A DNA stretch of 18,714 nt from an uncultured Lachnospiraceae bacterium (GTDB lineage Bacteria > Bacillota > Clostridia > Lachnospirales > Lachnospiraceae): contig CAMWOK010000023.1 of the NCBI GenBank assembly GCA_947175845.1, forward strand, positions 1 through 18,714. The letters run 5' to 3'. The stretch's first letter is position 1. Every line of letters starts with the position of its first letter. Made by a program: the position numbers and the translations under genes. Positions 1 through 6,957 of the stretch are shown here, one piece after another. The notes below the pieces were generated by a model. The model did not search any database. It saw only the letters and a program-made list of their open reading frames with translations, and was not told the origin of the DNA.

Positions 1-169
1 CAACGACAGAATCAATGAGAATGTCTTTGTCCTTGGCTCCAATGCATCTATGAAAGTCGAGCAGTGGGGCAATACCTGCATCATCGTGCGCAAGCTTTTG
101 AACGGCGCCACCGTCGACGAATGCATGGCAGAATTTGACAGACTTCAGGAGGAGTCCCTGCGGCAGTAG
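1..169 (+). CDS. C-terminal fragment, probable extracellular solute-binding protein (partial)
   Basis: An open frame enters from the left edge (first full codon at position 2) and stops at TAG 167-169, giving the last 55 residues of a protein that starts outside the window. The tail reads ...WGNTCIIVRKLLNGATVDEC... and ends ...FDRLQEESLRQ. A helix with 'LLNGATVDECMAEFD' near the very C terminus is typical of sugar-type ABC transporter substrate-binding proteins, which end with a pattern like 'L..G..TVDE.....D'. That family call is inference from the tail alone. Nothing catalytic can be seen. The gene is followed by a 180-bp gap with a promoter-like sequence, so it probably ends its own transcription unit. 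A sugar transporter beside a sugar-phosphate epimerase would make sense, but this is only context. Confidence 0.45.
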   Translation, partial: NDRINENVFVLGSNASMKVEQWGNTCIIVRKLLNGATVDECMAEFDRLQEESLRQ

Positions 170-225
170 GCAGCGCAGTCTGCATGGGAAGGGTTCGAGT
201 GCTTGTTCTTGTGAGCGGTCTGGCA

Positions 226-255
226 TTGGACTTGCGGATTTGATAAAAATATGAT
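226..255 (+). promoter_or_regulatory. candidate sigma-A promoter of the epimerase gene
   Basis: TTGGAC (226-231), an 18-bp spacer, then TATGAT (250-255). Transcription would start near 263, leaving a leader of about 85 nt that contains the hairpin at 274-300. Seen by eye only; no mapped start. Confidence 0.45.
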
Positions 256-273
256 ATTCTATAGAAAGTGTTA

Positions 274-300
274 GCAGGAGGCAGAGTGGTTGCCTCCTGC
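274..300 (+). other. 10-bp perfect inverted repeat in the epimerase leader
   Basis: GCAGGAGGCA (274-283) and TGCCTCCTGC (291-300) pair perfectly around a 7-nt loop. No T-run follows (next bases are catttatggg), so it is not a standard intrinsic terminator for the upstream gene. It lies between the candidate promoter and the ribosome site and would fold in the leader RNA of the epimerase gene. It could also be a degraded terminator or an operator. Confidence 0.5.
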
Positions 301-348
301 CATTTATGGGCATAGAACAAAAGAAAGAAAAACGAGAGGGAACGGTCT

Positions 349-1017
349 ATGTACTTTGAGCTTACAGCGTCGTTAATGTGTGCCAACTACGGCAATCTGG
401 AGAAGGAAATAAGGGAACTGGACGAGGGCGGTATTGACTCATTCCATATTGATATTATGGACGGGCGTTATGTTCCGAATTTTGCCATGTCGTTAAATGA
501 TATGAAATACATAGCCAGCGCAACAAAAAAACCGCTTGACGTGCATCTGATGATCGAGCATCCCAACAACAATGTCCAGCTGTTTTTGAACCATTTACGG
601 CGCGGGGATACCGTGTATATTCACCCCGAAGCGGAGTATCATCCATCTACCACCCTGCAGAAAATTATCGACGCGGGCATGGTGCCGGGGATCGCCATCA
701 ATCCGGGAACAAGCGTGGAGACCGTCTACGAGATGCTGCGCATCGTCAAAAAGGTCCTTGTCATGACAGTCAATCCGGGCAATGCAGGTCAGATGTACAT
801 GCCCTATGTCGGAAAAAAGATAAAAAGACTGTTGTCCCTCAAGAGCGAGATGCAGTTCCAGCTCTACTGGGATGGCGCCTGCAGCGCGGACAAAATCCTG
901 AAATTTGCACCGATGGGCATGGACGGTTTTGTGCTCGGCACCACGCTGCTTTTTGGGAAAGGACGGCCGTACGCAGAGGTGATCAGGGAGATTCATCAGT
1001 ATTGCGATGGGATGTAA
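349..1017 (+). CDS. D-allulose-6-phosphate / ribulose-phosphate 3-epimerase family protein
   Basis: A 222-residue TIM-barrel epimerase of the Rpe/AlsE family, which interconverts ketose phosphates at C3 in the cytoplasm. Expected metal-site residues are visible: H33 and D35 in FHIDIMDG (32-39), H66 in DVHLMIEHP (64-72), and D175 in WDGACS. The phosphate-side loop VNPGNAGQ (141-148) replaces the usual VNPGFGGQ. The wording SLMCAN near the start, VMTVNPGNAGQ and DGACS is closer to AlsE (SLMC, VMTVDPGFAGQ, VDGSC) than to housekeeping Rpe (VDGG), so an allulose-type or other sugar-phosphate substrate is favoured. Length fits the family. The ATG at 349 follows GAGAGGG (334-340) at 8 nt. The gene appears monocistronic, with a promoter candidate upstream and a strong terminator at 1058-1091. 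Family assignment is firm; substrate is uncertain. Confidence 0.85.
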   Translation: MYFELTASLMCANYGNLEKEIRELDEGGIDSFHIDIMDGRYVPNFAMSLNDMKYIASATKKPLDVHLMIEHPNNNVQLFLNHLRRGDTVYIHPEAEYHPSTTLQKIIDAGMVPGIAINPGTSVETVYEMLRIVKKVLVMTVNPGNAGQMYMPYVGKKIKRLLSLKSEMQFQLYWDGACSADKILKFAPMGMDGFVLGTTLLFGKGRPYAEVIREIHQYCDGM

Positions 1018-1057
1018 TGGCTGCTTGGAATCTTTTTCCGAAAGGGAAGTGAAATAA

Positions 1058-1091
1058 AAACAGTTTATTGGAAAAATAAACTGTTTTTTTT
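1058..1091 (+). terminator. intrinsic terminator after the epimerase gene
   Basis: AAACAGTTTATT (1058-1069) pairs perfectly with AATAAACTGTTT (1075-1086) around the loop GGAAA, followed by a T-run through 1091. The A-tract before and T-tract after make it potentially bidirectional. Confidence 0.85.
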
Positions 1092-1132
1092 GCGGATTTT
1101 TCGCAGAACTGTCTAATCTGCGAAAAGTCCGT
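1092..1132. repeat. long inverted repeat upstream of the sulfate operon promoter
   Basis: TTTTCGCAGA (1098-1107) and TCTGCGAAAA (1117-1126) are perfect complements around a 9-nt loop. Pairing continues outwards, allowing G-T pairs, to about 1092/1132. A second possible stem uses AAAAGTC (1123-1129) with GACTTTT (1151-1157), which excludes the first. It begins directly after the epimerase terminator and ends about 50 bp before the sulfate operon -35 box, so it is probably not in the operon's main transcript. It could be an operator, a second terminator, or part of a dispersed repeat. Confidence 0.55.
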
Positions 1133-1180
1133 TGCAGACAAACGCTAAGCGACTTTTTGGGTGACATATTCAATAAGTAT

Positions 1181-1209
1181 TTGAGAATTTTTACAAGATA
1201 TGTTATCAT
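1181..1209 (+). promoter_or_regulatory. promoter of the sulfate uptake/activation operon
   Basis: TTGAGA (1181-1186), a 17-bp spacer, then TATCAT (1204-1209) preceded by TGT, an extended -10 element. The predicted start near 1216 gives a short leader. An imperfect palindrome, ATTC(N)13GAAT-like, lies around 1168-1188 over the -35 region and might be a repressor site. No known sulfur-regulator box was recognised, and no riboswitch fold was seen. Confidence 0.6.
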
Positions 1210-1242
1210 CAATACAAATGCCAAAAGGGGAGATTACAATAT

Positions 1243-2274
1243 ATGAAAAGAAAAACACCAGCACTGCTGTTCACTGCATTCGCGGCGTCAGCTGTTTTGC
1301 TTGCCGGATGTGGAAATGGGCAGGGGAGCGCAGGCAAGGACAGCAATACAGTTGAGCTGTTAAACGTGTCCTATGATCCTACCCGCGAGTTTTATGCTGC
1401 CTACAATGAATTGTTCCGCGATTACTGGAAAGATAAAAACGGCCAGGATGTGAAGGTCACACAGTCACACGGCGGTTCCGGGTCGCAGGCGCGCTCTGTG
1501 ATTGAGGGGAATGAGGCGGATGTAGTCACGCTTGCGCTTGCGCGGGATGTCATGGCAGTGGAGCGTGCCGGCCTGATTGAGGGGGGCTGGATGGAGGAGT
1601 TTGACAAAGATAGTTCTCCGTACACATCGACGATCGTATTTCTGGTGCGCAAGGGAAACGAGAAGGAGATCCGGGACTGGGATGACCTGATAAAGGAGGG
1701 TGTCGAGGTGATCACGCCGAACCCAAAGACTTCCGGCGGAGCCTGCTGGAACTTCCTCGGCGCGTGGGCTTACTGGCAGGAACAGGACGGCGGGGACGAG
1801 CGCGCGACGAGAGAGTACATGAAGAAACTGTATCAGAATGTGCTGGTTCTGGATTCGGGCGCAAGGGGGGCGACCAACACTTTTGTGGAAAATAAGCAGG
1901 GAGATGTGCTGATTGCATGGGAGAATGAGGCGTATTTATCCATAAAGGAATATCCCGATGAGTATGAGATTATCACGCCAAGCATCAGTATTCTGGCGCA
2001 GCCCTCCGTGGCAGTGGTGGACAGCAACGCGAAAGCGCATGGAACCGGTGACGCCGCGTCAGCCTATCTGGAATACCTGTACAGCGATGAGGCACAGCGG
2101 CTTGCGGGAACACATTATTACCGCCCTTCCAATGAGAAAATCCTTCAGGAGTTTGCGGACCAGTTTGACCTGGACATGAACCTTGTCACCATAGACGATT
2201 TTGGCGGCTGGGATGCGGCATATCAGACTTATTTTGAAGACGGCGCAGTTTTTGATCAGATCTATGCGGAGTGA
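1243..2274 (+). CDS. sbp: sulfate/thiosulfate ABC transporter substrate-binding lipoprotein
   Basis: A 343-residue periplasmic-type binding protein that would capture sulfate (or thiosulfate) at the outer face of the membrane and hand it to CysT/CysW. A lipoprotein signal is visible: MKRK basic start, hydrophobic core, and LAGC with the lipidated Cys at 23. Family motifs include NVSYDPTREFY (about 41-51), SHGGSGSQARSV (about 75-86), and NPKTSGGACWNFLGAW, where the family usually has NPKTSG followed by a Y/F-rich run. Length fits Sbp/CysP. The ATG at 1243 follows AGGGGAG (1226-1232). It is the first gene of the operon, 27 bp ahead of cysT. Sulfate versus thiosulfate specificity cannot be told from sequence, but the sulfate-activation genes downstream favour sulfate. 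Confidence 0.93.
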   Translation: MKRKTPALLFTAFAASAVLLAGCGNGQGSAGKDSNTVELLNVSYDPTREFYAAYNELFRDYWKDKNGQDVKVTQSHGGSGSQARSVIEGNEADVVTLALARDVMAVERAGLIEGGWMEEFDKDSSPYTSTIVFLVRKGNEKEIRDWDDLIKEGVEVITPNPKTSGGACWNFLGAWAYWQEQDGGDERATREYMKKLYQNVLVLDSGARGATNTFVENKQGDVLIAWENEAYLSIKEYPDEYEIITPSISILAQPSVAVVDSNAKAHGTGDAASAYLEYLYSDEAQRLAGTHYYRPSNEKILQEFADQFDLDMNLVTIDDFGGWDAAYQTYFEDGAVFDQIYAE

Positions 2275-2301
2275 GGACTGATTTGGGAGGATAATTCTTT
2301 G

Positions 2302-3153
2302 ATGGAACAACAGATTGTGAAAGTCAAAAATAAGAGAGGAGTCAGAGTCATTCCGGGATTCGGGCTCTCGATGGGCATAACGCTTGCCATGCTGGGAACA
2401 CTGGTACTGATTCCACTGGCATCTATCTTTATCAGCGCATCACAGCTCAGCTGGGAAGCATTTCTGGATGTGGTCACGTCCCGCCAGGTGGTGTCGGGCT
2501 ATGTTGTGAGCCTTTCCTGCGCGTTTTTTGCGGCGCTGGTAAATGCGGTGTTTGGCCTGATGCTCGCGTGGGTGCTGGTGCGCTATGAGTTTCCGGGAAA
2601 GCGGCTGATGGACGGAATTATCGAGCTGCCGTTCGCCCTTCCGACGGCGGTGGCAGGCATTTCGCTGACATATCTGTACTCGGACAGGGGCTGGATTGGC
2701 GCACTGTTTGCACAGGCAGGGATTCAGATCGCCTACACCAGGGCAGGGATTACCATCGCCATGGTGTTTGTGGGGATTCCCTTTGTGGTGCGGGCGGTGC
2801 AGCCTGTTCTTGAAAAGCTGGACAGGCAGTATGAGGAGGCGGCAGAGATGCTCGGCGCGGGCAGAATCTGCACGTTTTTCCGCGTCATACTGCCTGAGCT
2901 GTTTCCTGCGCTCCTTGCCGGGTTTGGTCTGGCGTTTGCGCGGGGAATTGGGGAGTATGGGAGTGTGGTGTTTATCGCCGGAAACATCCCCAATAAGACG
3001 CAGATTGCGCCGCTTTTGATCATGACAAAGCTGGAGCAGTATAAGTATGCGGACGCCACGGCGATAGCGCTGGTGCTTCTGGTGATCTCATTCCTGCTGA
3101 TGCTGTTTATCAATTCTGTGCAGCTGTACATGCAGCGGTTTGGCAGAGGTTAG
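2302..3153 (+). CDS. cysT: sulfate ABC transporter permease CysT
   Basis: A 283-residue integral membrane permease, one of the two channel-forming subunits of the sulfate importer. Several long hydrophobic segments are visible from the first (about FGLSMGITLAMLGTLVLIPLA) to the last (ALVLLVISFLLMLFIN). The ATPase-contact EAA loop is present as EEAAEMLGAGRICTFFRVILP, with the conserved Gly. The C-terminal part GIGEYGSVVFIAGNIP is characteristic of CysT/CysU. I use ATG 2302; a TTG immediately before it (2299) is equally in frame and lies closer to the GGGAGG ribosome site (2285-2290), so the start is ambiguous by one codon. It follows sbp closely and is separated from its partner cysW by cysD and cysNC. 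Confidence 0.92.
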   Translation: MEQQIVKVKNKRGVRVIPGFGLSMGITLAMLGTLVLIPLASIFISASQLSWEAFLDVVTSRQVVSGYVVSLSCAFFAALVNAVFGLMLAWVLVRYEFPGKRLMDGIIELPFALPTAVAGISLTYLYSDRGWIGALFAQAGIQIAYTRAGITIAMVFVGIPFVVRAVQPVLEKLDRQYEEAAEMLGAGRICTFFRVILPELFPALLAGFGLAFARGIGEYGSVVFIAGNIPNKTQIAPLLIMTKLEQYKYADATAIALVLLVISFLLMLFINSVQLYMQRFGRG

Positions 3154-3189
3154 CACAGCATTGTCATCGCGCGTCCGAAACCGCGCAGG

Positions 3190-3217
3190 TTTCAGGCAAA
3201 CTGTAAATCAATATAAA
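3190..3217 (+). promoter_or_regulatory. possible weak internal promoter before cysD
   Basis: TTTCAG (3190-3195), 16-bp spacer, TATAAA (3212-3217). It lies in the only sizeable gap inside the operon (79 bp between cysT and cysD), which also holds a small GAAACC/GGTTTC hairpin without a T-run. This might give the activation genes an extra start. Weak match. Confidence 0.25.
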
Positions 3218-3232
3218 TTTGGAGGGAAACAG

Positions 3233-4126
3233 ATGAACACTCACTTGGATGCCCTGGAGGCAGAGGCAATATATATTATGCGTGAGGTGGCTGCGGAGTG
3301 TGAAAAGCCAGTCATGCTCTACTCTATCGGGAAGGACAGCTCAGTCATGCTGCACCTTGCGATGAAGGCATTTTATCCGGAGAAGCCGCCATTTCCATTT
3401 ATGCACATTGACACGACATGGAAATTTAGGGAAATGATATCGTTCCGCGACCGCATCGCGAGCGAAAAAGGGATTGAAATGCTGGTTTATACCAACGAGG
3501 AGGGTGTAAGGCAGGGTATTAACCCGTTTGATCACGGATCTGCCTACACAGATATCATGAAGACACAGGCGCTCAAACAGGCGCTGACAAAATATGGGTT
3601 TACAGCAGCATTTGGCGGCGGACGCAGGGACGAGGAGAAGTCGCGGGCGAAGGAGCGCATTTTTTCATTCCGCAACAGCGAACAAGCGTGGGACCCGAAA
3701 AACCAGCGCCCTGAGATGTGGAATCTGTACAACACGCAGATTCACAGGGGGGAGAGCATCCGGGTCTTTCCGATATCAAACTGGACGGAGAAGGATATCT
3801 GGCAGTATATTGCGCAGGAACAGATTGAGATTGTACCGCTGTATTTCGCAAAGAAGCGCCCCGTCGTGTACAGGGACGGGAATATTATCATGGTGGATGA
3901 TGACAGGATGCAGCTGCTTCCCGGAGAGGAGATCCAGCACAAAAGCGTCCGCTTCCGCACATTGGGCTGTTATCCGCTGACAGGCGGTGTGGAGTCCACG
4001 GCGGACACCCTGGCAGATATTGTAAAGGAGACGCTCGGCGCCGTCACGTCGGAGCGGACGAGCCGCGTGATTGACCACGAGGCGGCTGGCAGCATGGAGC
4101 GGCGCAAGCGGGAGGGGTACTTTTGA
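3233..4126 (+). CDS. cysD: sulfate adenylyltransferase subunit 2 (ATP sulfurylase, CysD)
   Basis: A 297-residue catalytic subunit of the CysDN-type ATP sulfurylase, which makes adenosine 5'-phosphosulfate (APS) from ATP and sulfate in the cytoplasm. It belongs to the PP-loop/PAPS-reductase-like ATP pyrophosphatases; the loop is visible as YSIGKDSSVMLHL near residues 30-42. Other family signatures are FMHIDTTWKFREM, FGGGRRDEEKSRAKER, RVFPISNWTEKDIW, RTLGCYPLTGGVES and a C-terminal RKREGYF. The open frame extends upstream to 3140, inside cysT, but ATG 3233 has GGAGGG (3221-3226) at the right distance, and the protein then starts MNTHLDALEAEAI like known CysD. It ends 3 bp before the cysNC start used here. 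Length is normal for the family (about 300). Confidence 0.95.
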   Translation: MNTHLDALEAEAIYIMREVAAECEKPVMLYSIGKDSSVMLHLAMKAFYPEKPPFPFMHIDTTWKFREMISFRDRIASEKGIEMLVYTNEEGVRQGINPFDHGSAYTDIMKTQALKQALTKYGFTAAFGGGRRDEEKSRAKERIFSFRNSEQAWDPKNQRPEMWNLYNTQIHRGESIRVFPISNWTEKDIWQYIAQEQIEIVPLYFAKKRPVVYRDGNIIMVDDDRMQLLPGEEIQHKSVRFRTLGCYPLTGGVESTADTLADIVKETLGAVTSERTSRVIDHEAAGSMERRKREGYF

Positions 4127-4177
4127 GATATGAGTGGAACTATGAATAGTGCAAGCGGGAGGGATCGTTCTGATATG
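4104..4177 (+). repeat. duplicated ribosome-binding/start region at the cysD-cysNC junction
   Basis: The 13-mer GCAAGCGGGAGGG occurs at 4104-4116 (end of cysD) and again at 4151-4163 (inside the annotated start of cysNC), 47 bp apart. Each copy is followed by a similar stretch and then ATG: 4130 after the first, 4175 after the second. Both ATGs are in the cysNC frame, so the gene has two in-frame starts, each with its own Shine-Dalgarno sequence about 12 nt away. Confidence 0.75.
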
Positions 4178-6037
4178 CATGAGTATATAGATGGAAATAG
4201 GATTCAAGATGGAAATGGTCTGCTGAAATTTATCACCTGCGGCAGTGTGGACGACGGGAAATCGACCCTGATCGGCCATATGCTCTACGATGCGAAGCTT
4301 CTGTTTGCAGACCAGGAGCGCGCGCTGGCGCTGGACAGCCGGGTCGGGAGCCGCGGAGGGGAGATTGACTATTCCCTTCTGCTCGATGGATTGATGGCGG
4401 AGCGCGAGCAGGGAATTACGATCGATGTGGCGTACCGCTATTTCACGACGGAGCGCAGGAGTTTTATTGTGGCGGACACGCCCGGGCATGAGGAGTACAC
4501 GCGGAATATGGCGGTGGGCGCCTCGTTTGCGGATCTTGCCGTGATTCTGGTGGATGCTTCCCAGGGAATTCTCACACAGACAAGGCGCCATGCGCGGATC
4601 TGCGCACTGATGGGAATCCGCTTTTTTGTGTTTGCAGTCAATAAGATGGACCTTGTGCGGTACAGCCAGAAGGAATACAAAAAGATAGCCAAGGATATCA
4701 AAAAACTGGCAGTTGATCTGGAATTGTACCATGTAGAGATCATCCCGGTGTCGGCCACAGAGGGCGACAATGTCACATTGCACTCTGCAAATATGCAGTG
4801 GTACAGCGGAGCGACACTTCTGGAATACCTGGAATCTGTGGATGTGGACGACGGGACACAGGAGGAGGGCTTTGTCATGCCTGTGCAACGGGTGTGCAGG
4901 CCCAATGCTTCCTTTCGAGGCTTTCAGGGACAGGTGTCAGCGGGTAGTATATGTGCAGGAGATGAGATTACAGTGCTGCCAAGCGGAGAGAAGGCATGTG
5001 TGCAGTCGATTCTTCTGGCGGATAGAAAGGTGCAGAAGGCTTATAAAGGGCAGCCGCTGACAATACAGCTGAACCGTGAGGTGGATGTATCACGCGGGTG
5101 TGTCCTCGCAAAAGGAACGCAGCTCAAGGTGAGCCGGATGTTTACTGCGTCAGTCCTGTGGATGGATGACGCGGAGCTTGTCCAGGGGAAAAACTTTCTG
5201 ATTAAAATAGGTACAAAGCAGCTGCCGGCGACGGTGATGGCCATCAAATACAAGGTGGACATTCACTCCGGAGAGAATCTTGCGGCGTCACAGCTGTATA
5301 AAAATGAGATAGCAGTCTGTGATATTGCCATGGCAGGGGACGCAGTGTTTGATGTGTTTGCAGGACATAGGGAACTGGGCTGTTTCATACTGATAGACCG
5401 CGTTACAAACATGACCTCGGCGTGTGGTATCGTAGAGCACTCTCTGCGGAGGGCTGACAACCTGACTTGGCAGAAGTTGGACATCACGCGCGGAACCCGC
5501 GCTGCGCGCATGGGACAGAAACCTGCGACGCTGTGGTTTACCGGACTGTCCGGGGCAGGGAAGTCGGCGCTTGCCAACGAGGTTGAGAAGGCGCTGAGCA
5601 TTCAGGGAAAATACACCATGCTGTTGGACGGGGATAACGTTCGGATGGGGCTGAACCAGAATCTTGGCTTTGAGGAGAAAGACCGGATTGAGAACATCCG
5701 CAGGGTTGCGGAGGTGGCGAAGCTGATGAACGATGCCGGACTGATTGTGCTGACATCCTTTATCTCCCCGTACGAGAGCGACAGGGCGCGCGCGCGGGAG
5801 ATTATCGGGAGTACGGATTTTATCGAGATCTATGTGAGTACGCCTCTGGAGGAGTGCGAGCGGCGCGATGTAAAGGGGCTTTATAAGAAGGCGAGAAATG
5901 GGCTGATTCCGAACTTTACTGGCATTTCCAGTCCCTATGAGCCGCCTGTGCACCCTGAGATCGCGATCGACACCAGCCAGTGTACCCTGGAGGAAGCCAC
6001 AGACTATGTGCTGCGGGAAATTCAGAAATATTTATAG
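4130..6037 (+). CDS. cysNC: bifunctional sulfate adenylyltransferase subunit 1 / adenylylsulfate kinase (CysN-CysC fusion)
   Basis: A 635-residue fusion. The N-terminal part is the CysN GTPase that drives ATP sulfurylase: G1 loop GSVDDGKST (39-47), ITIDVAYRYF switch, DTPGHEEYTRNM (116-127), NKMD (171-174) and SAT (208-210), then beta-barrel domains. The C-terminal part, from about residue 462, is APS kinase, which phosphorylates APS to PAPS: P-loop GLSGAGKS (about 472-479), LDGDNVRMGLNQNLGF, IENIRRVAEVAKLM, TSFISPY (with the conserved Ser), and KGLYKKAR...FTGISSPYEPP. All key motifs of both halves look intact, so both activities are expected. The usual FTGID appears as FTGIS. Two starts are possible: 4130 (used) or 4175 (620 residues, MHEYIDGN...), each with its own ribosome site. 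It is coupled to cysD and lies 17 bp ahead of cysW. Confidence 0.95.
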   Translation: MSGTMNSASGRDRSDMHEYIDGNRIQDGNGLLKFITCGSVDDGKSTLIGHMLYDAKLLFADQERALALDSRVGSRGGEIDYSLLLDGLMAEREQGITIDVAYRYFTTERRSFIVADTPGHEEYTRNMAVGASFADLAVILVDASQGILTQTRRHARICALMGIRFFVFAVNKMDLVRYSQKEYKKIAKDIKKLAVDLELYHVEIIPVSATEGDNVTLHSANMQWYSGATLLEYLESVDVDDGTQEEGFVMPVQRVCRPNASFRGFQGQVSAGSICAGDEITVLPSGEKACVQSILLADRKVQKAYKGQPLTIQLNREVDVSRGCVLAKGTQLKVSRMFTASVLWMDDAELVQGKNFLIKIGTKQLPATVMAIKYKVDIHSGENLAASQLYKNEIAVCDIAMAGDAVFDVFAGHRELGCFILIDRVTNMTSACGIVEHSLRRADNLTWQKLDITRGTRAARMGQKPATLWFTGLSGAGKSALANEVEKALSIQGKYTMLLDGDNVRMGLNQNLGFEEKDRIENIRRVAEVAKLMNDAGLIVLTSFISPYESDRARAREIIGSTDFIEIYVSTPLEECERRDVKGLYKKARNGLIPNFTGISSPYEPPVHPEIAIDTSQCTLEEATDYVLREIQKYL

Positions 6038-6054
6038 AAACCGGAGGAACTGCA

Positions 6055-6942
6055 ATGGCACAGAAACGACAAAGGACATACCAGCAGGATATTGTGGGAG
6101 ACGGTATATTGGCGGTACAGAAGGTCAGAGAACCGCATACAGAAGCGTCCGGGAAGGGGATACGCTGTGGATTGATTGGTATCTGTGCGCTGTTTTTGTT
6201 TGTGATGCTTGTGCTGCCGCTCGCAGTGGTCGTCATAAATGCGCTGCGGGATGGCTGGGCGGCATATCAGGAGGCGGTGATGGACGAGTACACCGTCAGG
6301 GCGTTACAGCTGACTCTGTTCACTGCGGTGACAGCAGTGGCAGTCAACACCGTTTTCGGCGTGTTTGCCGCGTTTCTGCTGTCCAAATTTTATTTTAGGG
6401 GGCGCCAGATACTGGCGGCGCTCATAGACATTCCCTTTTCCATATCTCCTGTCATAGCAGGGTTAGTGTTTATATTGACTTTTGGGAACGTCGGCTGGAT
6501 GGGAGATTTTTTGAAGGCGCACGGCATCAGGATTGTCTTTGCAGTGCCGGGAGTGGTGCTTGCCACAGTCTTTGTCACATTTCCATTTGTGTTCCGAGAA
6601 CTGTTCCCCGTGCTGAATGCGCAGGGAAAGGATGAGGAGGAAGCGGCTGCGCTGATGGGTGCCGGATGGTTCACGATCTTTCGGAAAATTACGTTTCCAC
6701 ACATGAAATGGGCGCTGCTTTACGGTGTGATTCTGTGCGCGGCGCGCGCGCTGGGGGAGTTTGGCGCGGTGTCTGTCATTTCCGGTCATCTGAGGGGCAA
6801 AACAAACACGCTTCCCCTCCATGTGGAGATTTTGTATAATGAGTTCAATACGACTGCGGCGTTTGCAGTGTCATCCATTCTGGTGATACTGGCAGTGCTG
6901 ATACTGATTGCGCGAACGATTGTGGAATGGAAAAAGGCGTGA
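6055..6942 (+). CDS. cysW: sulfate ABC transporter permease CysW
   Basis: A 295-residue membrane permease, partner of CysT. Hydrophobic segments start with GLIGICALFLFVMLVLPLAV and end with VSSILVILAVLILIA. The EAA loop reads EEEAAALMGAGWFTIFRKITFP, and the later stretch ARALGEFGAVSVISGHLRGKT with LPLHVEILYNEF is diagnostic of CysW. The open frame runs back to 5980, but ATG 6055 sits 7 nt after GGAGGA and avoids a long overlap with cysNC. It is 15 bp ahead of cysA. Its position after cysD-cysNC means the two permease genes are separated by almost 3 kb. Confidence 0.92.
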   Translation: MAQKRQRTYQQDIVGDGILAVQKVREPHTEASGKGIRCGLIGICALFLFVMLVLPLAVVVINALRDGWAAYQEAVMDEYTVRALQLTLFTAVTAVAVNTVFGVFAAFLLSKFYFRGRQILAALIDIPFSISPVIAGLVFILTFGNVGWMGDFLKAHGIRIVFAVPGVVLATVFVTFPFVFRELFPVLNAQGKDEEEAAALMGAGWFTIFRKITFPHMKWALLYGVILCAARALGEFGAVSVISGHLRGKTNTLPLHVEILYNEFNTTAAFAVSSILVILAVLILIARTIVEWKKA

Positions 6943-6957
6943 GGGGAGTAATTTGCA

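Noticed and set aside
3776..4888. 370-codon minus-strand frame opposite cysD-cysNC
   Set aside because: Same reason: sense genes are certain and the antisense product is rich in His, Arg and Cys without any domain.
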